From Chitinophagaceae bacterium (GTDB taxonomy: Bacteria > Bacteroidota > Bacteroidia > Chitinophagales > Chitinophagaceae), in NCBI GenBank assembly GCA_016786745.1, contig JAEUVS010000044.1, forward strand, positions 1 through 64,000: 64,000 bases of DNA, given 5' to 3'. Position numbers and translations under genes: made by a program. Shown one piece after another: positions 60,534-64,000 of this stretch. How positions within the stretch are numbered: the stretch's first letter is position 1; the number at the start of each line of letters is the position of its first letter. The notes under the pieces are model-generated. The model was not told the origin of the DNA. It ran no database searches and was given only the letters and a program-made list of their open reading frames with translations.

Positions 60534-62741
60534 TTAACGGCTGCTGATACCGCCTTCACCCTCCATAGATTTGCGATAGGCCTTTATGAAGATGGCGCCC
60601 AGGTTTTTGTAGGGAGGAATATAATCTTCGAATTTTTCGCGCGATTTTGAATCCTTGAACTTTTCTGTAAGTCCACGCCATAGCGTTATCCAATCGATAT
60701 TATTACCGGCGAGCAGCTCCTGGTTGAGCGCCTGGAGTATCGGATCGTTCACGGTGAGTGTACCCACCTGTTTCGATGAAACGATATGCGCATCTTCACA
60801 AACAGTGAGCACTTCATTTAGATTATTATAACCGCCGCACGACCCGAGCACAACTATTTTAGCGGAAGGAACGAGTTGTTTCAATGTATACTGGAGGTGA
60901 TAGCTGTGTCCGCGATGAATAATGATGCTTGGCTTGATTCGTTTTTGAATTAAATAATCATTCAGCTTCGCCTGTGCTTTCGCGTCAGGGTCATCAGGAC
61001 CCAGCAACGGTTTGTTCGCGAATATCAGCACGGGTTTTCCTTTTACCGAATTGATAGTTGTCCAATCGTCGTTCTGGACAACTTTCCATTCTTTAGGATT
61101 ACGAAACATTCTCATGAAGTTCTCGTATGAATGCTGACCGTCTTTATCTTCATCCCCATAGAAAAACACCTGTTGTACCACCCTGCCGCTGTCGTCGGTT
61201 AACGATGAATAATCCTGCCCGTAAATAGAATTAATTCCTAATGTTTGCGAAAGGTTGATATTGTTGGTAGTGTCGGCGCTTTCAAATAATGTTTTAAGAA
61301 GGCTATATATAACTACTCCTTTCTTGTTGCTGTTAGCGATGTTCCGGTCGAGGTTCATCTGCACTTCCCTCGAAATATATTTTGCAAGAGAAGGATTTTT
61401 GTCCATGATACTGCTGTAGGAATCTGCGACGTCAACCGCTTCTTCGAGTCCCGGTGTGGATTCGAGCCTGATCACGAATGCCTTCATGGTGGTTGTGGCG
61501 TTTACAGGATCCATTCTTCCGAGGAAATCGTTAAGGGTGTTGTAGCCTGCTGCCATCTTGATAAACTTCCTGAAGTAGTCGCCGTTTACGCTGAGCAGGA
61601 GACTATCGGCGCACCCTACGGTCATACGCTCAAATATTTTCTTATATACGTTCAGGTAGCTTGATGTATAAATTTCATCTTCCCCGAGAACGATAAGATA
61701 GTACAGTTCCTGGGGAGTAAGGTTGGCGATTCTCGCAAACCTGACTTTTTCATCCTTCTCTGCGTGAAGCGCGTTGATCTCCCTGATAAAATATTGTTTT
61801 GCCTTGGTAGCCATCCGTTCGTTGAGCGCCTGCATGCCCATAGCGGAATCTCTCATAGGAGGAAGCAGCCGCTGTGCATAATCGATTTTCGTTTTAACCA
61901 TCAGGCGGTAGTATAAGAGATCATTGTCTTTCACTGAATCTATTTCAGCGAGTGTGATCTTCTTATTCATCAGGTTATCGAGAAAAGGAAAATACAGTTG
62001 TCCGCTTCTGCTTGATGCCATTGTGCCGATCATACGCACGAGTGAATCGGAGTGATTCCGGATTTTCTGGCCAAGGACGTTACGGGCAGCCGCGTAATCA
62101 TATAATCTCCTGATGTCGCGGTGAGCGGCAACCTGTATAAAATGGTCTGCAAAAGGCAGGTTAGGATTTTTATTTAGTTCAGGCAGGATTTCCTCCGGAT
62201 GCATTTCGAGGTACTTCCTGACGAGAAGGAGCCTTGAATCTTTCACACCTACGTTTTCATTGGGGAACAGGAAGCATTCAACAAGAATTTTACCCGCGCC
62301 GTACCCGTTCTTTTCGATCACGGGTTCTATGCTTTTACCCTGCCGGTCGAGTTCCATACATTGTTTAAACGCGGCAAACAGTGCCGGAGCCATTGTAGCG
62401 GGGTAATCTTTCCGGTTGCGGTAGCGGTTATAGCCTTTGATTAGTGTTTCGAGGCTTTTCAGGGCTTTTACCTTCGTTTGGCCGGTTGTGGTGGTATCGG
62501 CTTCTATTTTTTGTTGCATTTCGTCCACCTGGCGGATAAAAACGTCGGTTATTTCGAGGTTTACGGCATCGTCGGTTGAAATCCTGAGTGAATCCCTGTC
62601 TTCAAGTAAAAGTTTCTGTTCCTTGTCAACCAGGTCATGAAAAAGCATTCTGTCTGTGGGGATCTTAAAGCTTGACGCACTCTGAGCCAGCAGCGTAACG
62701 GGAAGTACCAGGATAGCGAAGATTAGTAGCCGTGGATTCAT
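60534..62741 (-). CDS. Large exported protein with clan CD/caspase-like C-terminal domain
   Basis: A 735-residue protein: signal peptide (L-L-I-F-A-I-L-V-L-P-V-T-L-L-A-Q), a long helical middle without clear family (25-565) and a C-terminal alpha/beta domain from about 569. There, strand I-I-I-H-R-G-H-S (H609, H612) is followed by I-V-V-L-G-S-C-G-G-Y (C635). This His-Gly-His then Ser-Cys-Gly order matches clan CD peptidases (caspase, gingipain, CHAT), where H and C are the catalytic pair. Peptidase activity and substrate are inference. It is divergent from the response regulator gene. Confidence 0.65.
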   Translation of the reverse strand: MNPRLLIFAILVLPVTLLAQSASSFKIPTDRMLFHDLVDKEQKLLLEDRDSLRISTDDAVNLEITDVFIRQVDEMQQKIEADTTTTGQTKVKALKSLETLIKGYNRYRNRKDYPATMAPALFAAFKQCMELDRQGKSIEPVIEKNGYGAGKILVECFLFPNENVGVKDSRLLLVRKYLEMHPEEILPELNKNPNLPFADHFIQVAAHRDIRRLYDYAAARNVLGQKIRNHSDSLVRMIGTMASSRSGQLYFPFLDNLMNKKITLAEIDSVKDNDLLYYRLMVKTKIDYAQRLLPPMRDSAMGMQALNERMATKAKQYFIREINALHAEKDEKVRFARIANLTPQELYYLIVLGEDEIYTSSYLNVYKKIFERMTVGCADSLLLSVNGDYFRKFIKMAAGYNTLNDFLGRMDPVNATTTMKAFVIRLESTPGLEEAVDVADSYSSIMDKNPSLAKYISREVQMNLDRNIANSNKKGVVIYSLLKTLFESADTTNNINLSQTLGINSIYGQDYSSLTDDSGRVVQQVFFYGDEDKDGQHSYENFMRMFRNPKEWKVVQNDDWTTINSVKGKPVLIFANKPLLGPDDPDAKAQAKLNDYLIQKRIKPSIIIHRGHSYHLQYTLKQLVPSAKIVVLGSCGGYNNLNEVLTVCEDAHIVSSKQVGTLTVNDPILQALNQELLAGNNIDWITLWRGLTEKFKDSKSREKFEDYIPPYKNLGAIFIKAYRKSMEGEGGISSR

Positions 62742-62843
62742 AATGATATTGACGATAAAGGTACAATTATTAGTTGTCTTGCAGCTTCCTTCTCACTTAA
62801 CAATTTCATAATCTCTTTATTGTGCGTGGCCCGGCGGGAAAAT

Positions 62844-62851
62844 TAACTTTG
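62844..62851 (+). promoter_or_regulatory. Bacteroidetes-type promoter before the response regulator gene
   Basis: TAACTTTG (TAnnTTTG) lies 14 nt upstream of the start at 62866. ATTG at 62819-62822, 21 nt further up, could serve as the -33 element (consensus TTTG). Confidence 0.5.
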
Positions 62852-62865
62852 CGTAAATTTTTGGA

Positions 62866-63546
62866 ATGGAACCGACCCCGAAAAAGATCCTGATAGCTGA
62901 CGATGAACCGGATATACTTGAAATCGTCGGTTACAATCTGGGTAAGGAAGGATATGAGGTAATTTCCGCCAAAGATGGCGACGAAGCCCTCGCGAAAGCA
63001 AAAATTGTGAAGCCCGAGCTCATCATCCTCGATATTATGATGCCGAAGAAGAATGGAGTCGAGGTGTGCGAACTGCTCAGGGCAAAACCCGCATTTAAGG
63101 ACACCCTCATCATTTTCCTGACGGCACTCAGCGACGAGGGTTCACATGTGAAGGGTCTTGAAACCGGCGCCGACGATTATATCAGCAAGCCAATCAGTCC
63201 AAAAGTGCTCATCAGCAAGGTCAATTCCCTTTTCCGGCGGGTAAAACCCGAACAGGGGATGAACGTGATCAAAAATGGCATCCTAGAAATCGACCCCGTA
63301 AAATTTGAGGTCACCGTCGATGGGAGGCCCGCTGTATTGGCCAAAAAAGAGTTCGAGCTCCTCTATATGCTCGCTTCCAGGCCTGGTCGCGTGTTTCTAA
63401 GGAACGAGATCCTTAACCAGGTATGGGGCAACGAAGTGATCGTAGGTGATAGAACGATAGACGTTCATATCCGCAAAATCCGGCAGAAACTCGGGGTGGA
63501 CTGCATCACTACCGTAAAAGGCGTCGGATACAAATTTGATTTATAA
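62866..63546 (+). CDS. OmpR/PhoB-family response regulator
   Basis: A 226-residue regulator: receiver domain with A-D-D-E (11-14), phospho-acceptor D56 in I-L-D-I-M-M-P and the lysine in Y-I-S-K-P-I-S; then a winged-helix DNA-binding domain (about 130-226) with L-A-K-K-E-F-E-L-L-Y and V-G-D-R-T-I-D-V-H-I-R-K-I-R-Q-K. The closing V-K-G-V-G-Y-K-F is typical. It lies 19 nt ahead of a histidine kinase gene, its likely partner. Confidence 0.95.
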   Translation: MEPTPKKILIADDEPDILEIVGYNLGKEGYEVISAKDGDEALAKAKIVKPELIILDIMMPKKNGVEVCELLRAKPAFKDTLIIFLTALSDEGSHVKGLETGADDYISKPISPKVLISKVNSLFRRVKPEQGMNVIKNGILEIDPVKFEVTVDGRPAVLAKKEFELLYMLASRPGRVFLRNEILNQVWGNEVIVGDRTIDVHIRKIRQKLGVDCITTVKGVGYKFDL

Positions 63547-63565
63547 GCATTGCTTAATTTAGTTA

Positions 63566-64000
63566 ATGCTGAAAGCAAAAAACCTCTCCACAAACCAACT
63601 TTCCGCGATCGTCGCGTTGGTGCTTAGCATTCCAATCGCCATCTGCATTTATATTTTCACACTCAACCTTGAAATTGCCGCCATCTCGTTCGGTGTGATA
63701 TGGCTCGGCAGTTACGGACTTATCAGCTTTACGTTCGAGCGTTTCGTCTACCGAAAAATCAAACTTATCTACAAGCTGATTAACGAGACGAAAGCCACCC
63801 GTAAAGAAGAAATCTATTTCAAATACATTCTTCCCCGGAAAAATATCGATGACGTGCAGCAGGATGTAGAGCAATGGATGCAAAATAAAAACGAGCAAAT
63901 CGAGCTGCTTCAGAAAAATGAAGCGTTCCGAAAAGAGTTTTTACAGAATCTGGCCCACGAGTTTAAAACACCCATCTTCGCCATACAGGGCTATGTTGAA
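63566..64000 (+). CDS. Sensor histidine kinase (partial, cut by window end)
   Basis: The first 145 residues are present. Two membrane helices (about 12-32 and 37-57) with almost no loop between them are followed by a linker and the dimerisation helix carrying the phospho-acceptor H131 in N-L-A-H-E-F-K-T-P-I. There is no periplasmic sensor domain, so it probably senses the membrane or a partner protein, as PhoR-like kinases do. The ATP-binding domain lies beyond the window. Confidence 0.92.
   Translation, partial: MLKAKNLSTNQLSAIVALVLSIPIAICIYIFTLNLEIAAISFGVIWLGSYGLISFTFERFVYRKIKLIYKLINETKATRKEEIYFKYILPRKNIDDVQQDVEQWMQNKNEQIELLQKNEAFRKEFLQNLAHEFKTPIFAIQGYVE

Overview
The window looks like a chromosomal segment of a Bacteroidetes bacterium, most likely from the Chitinophagaceae. 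Pointers are a gldB gliding lipoprotein gene, a DUF3078 protein, a long insert-bearing IspG, split Bat (aerotolerance-type) loci with MoxR and DUF58 genes, a carbamoyltransferase of the acyl-ornithine type in the arginine cluster, TonB receptor and carboxypeptidase-regulatory-like genes, LytTR/LytS-type regulators, and several TAnnTTTG promoter cores just upstream of start codons. This taxonomic call is inference from gene content; there is no rRNA gene in the window.

Layout. 0-3.3 kb is an accessory scrapyard: an RHS C-terminal tip with a putative immunity gene, an RHS core fragment fused to the antisense tail of a broken XRE-type regulator, an intact RelB/RelE-like pair and a frameshifted second RelE-like toxin. 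3.3-6.2 kb holds a DUF1508 protein, a class III aminotransferase divergent from a gamma-carbonic-anhydrase-like protein, and two small unknown genes. 6.2-10.9 kb is a minus-strand run: moxR, DUF58, a BatD-like protein, batA, rsgA. 11-20.6 kb carries a lipoprotein, nadE, gldB, a fatty acid desaturase, a YcxB-like protein, a class II (B12-dependent) ribonucleotide reductase and an archaeal-type GGGP synthase. 20.6-29.2 kb is a complete-looking plus-strand arginine cluster: leader ORF, GNAT acetyltransferase, argG, argC, argD, acyl-ornithine carbamoyltransferase, argB, argE-like deacylase, argH. 29.2-42.3 kb holds a LytS/LytTR two-component pair, dxs, scpA, a DUF3078 protein, mscL, frr, a MraY/WecA-like transferase, a transketolase N-terminal half, an NTF2-like secreted protein, ispG, and a second Bat locus (TPR protein plus batB).

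42.3-53.4 kb is an envelope region on the minus strand: a class D beta-lactamase-like lipoprotein that lacks nearly all catalytic motifs, a carboxypeptidase-regulatory-like protein, a TonB-dependent receptor, then a mirror-ordered set (unknown A, PAP2/haloperoxidase-like, beta-barrel, beta-barrel, PAP2/haloperoxidase-like, unknown A paralogue) and an amidohydrolase. 53.4-54.2 kb contains two copies of a terminator-like repeat bracketing a tiny ORF, and a small secreted protein gene. 54.4-58.6 kb is a partial ATP synthase operon (atpB-E-F-H-A, without gamma). 58.7-64 kb holds an ABC exporter, a large secreted protein with a clan CD/caspase-like His/Cys arrangement, and an OmpR-type response regulator with the start of its histidine kinase, cut by the window edge.

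The most noteworthy signals are the arginine-terminated leader ORF before the arginine cluster, the heptamer tandem array that supplies both the argB stop and the argE start, the mirror-ordered PAP2/beta-barrel cluster, the beta-lactamase-like pseudoenzyme, the paired terminator repeats with a micro-ORF, and the RHS/XRE chimera.
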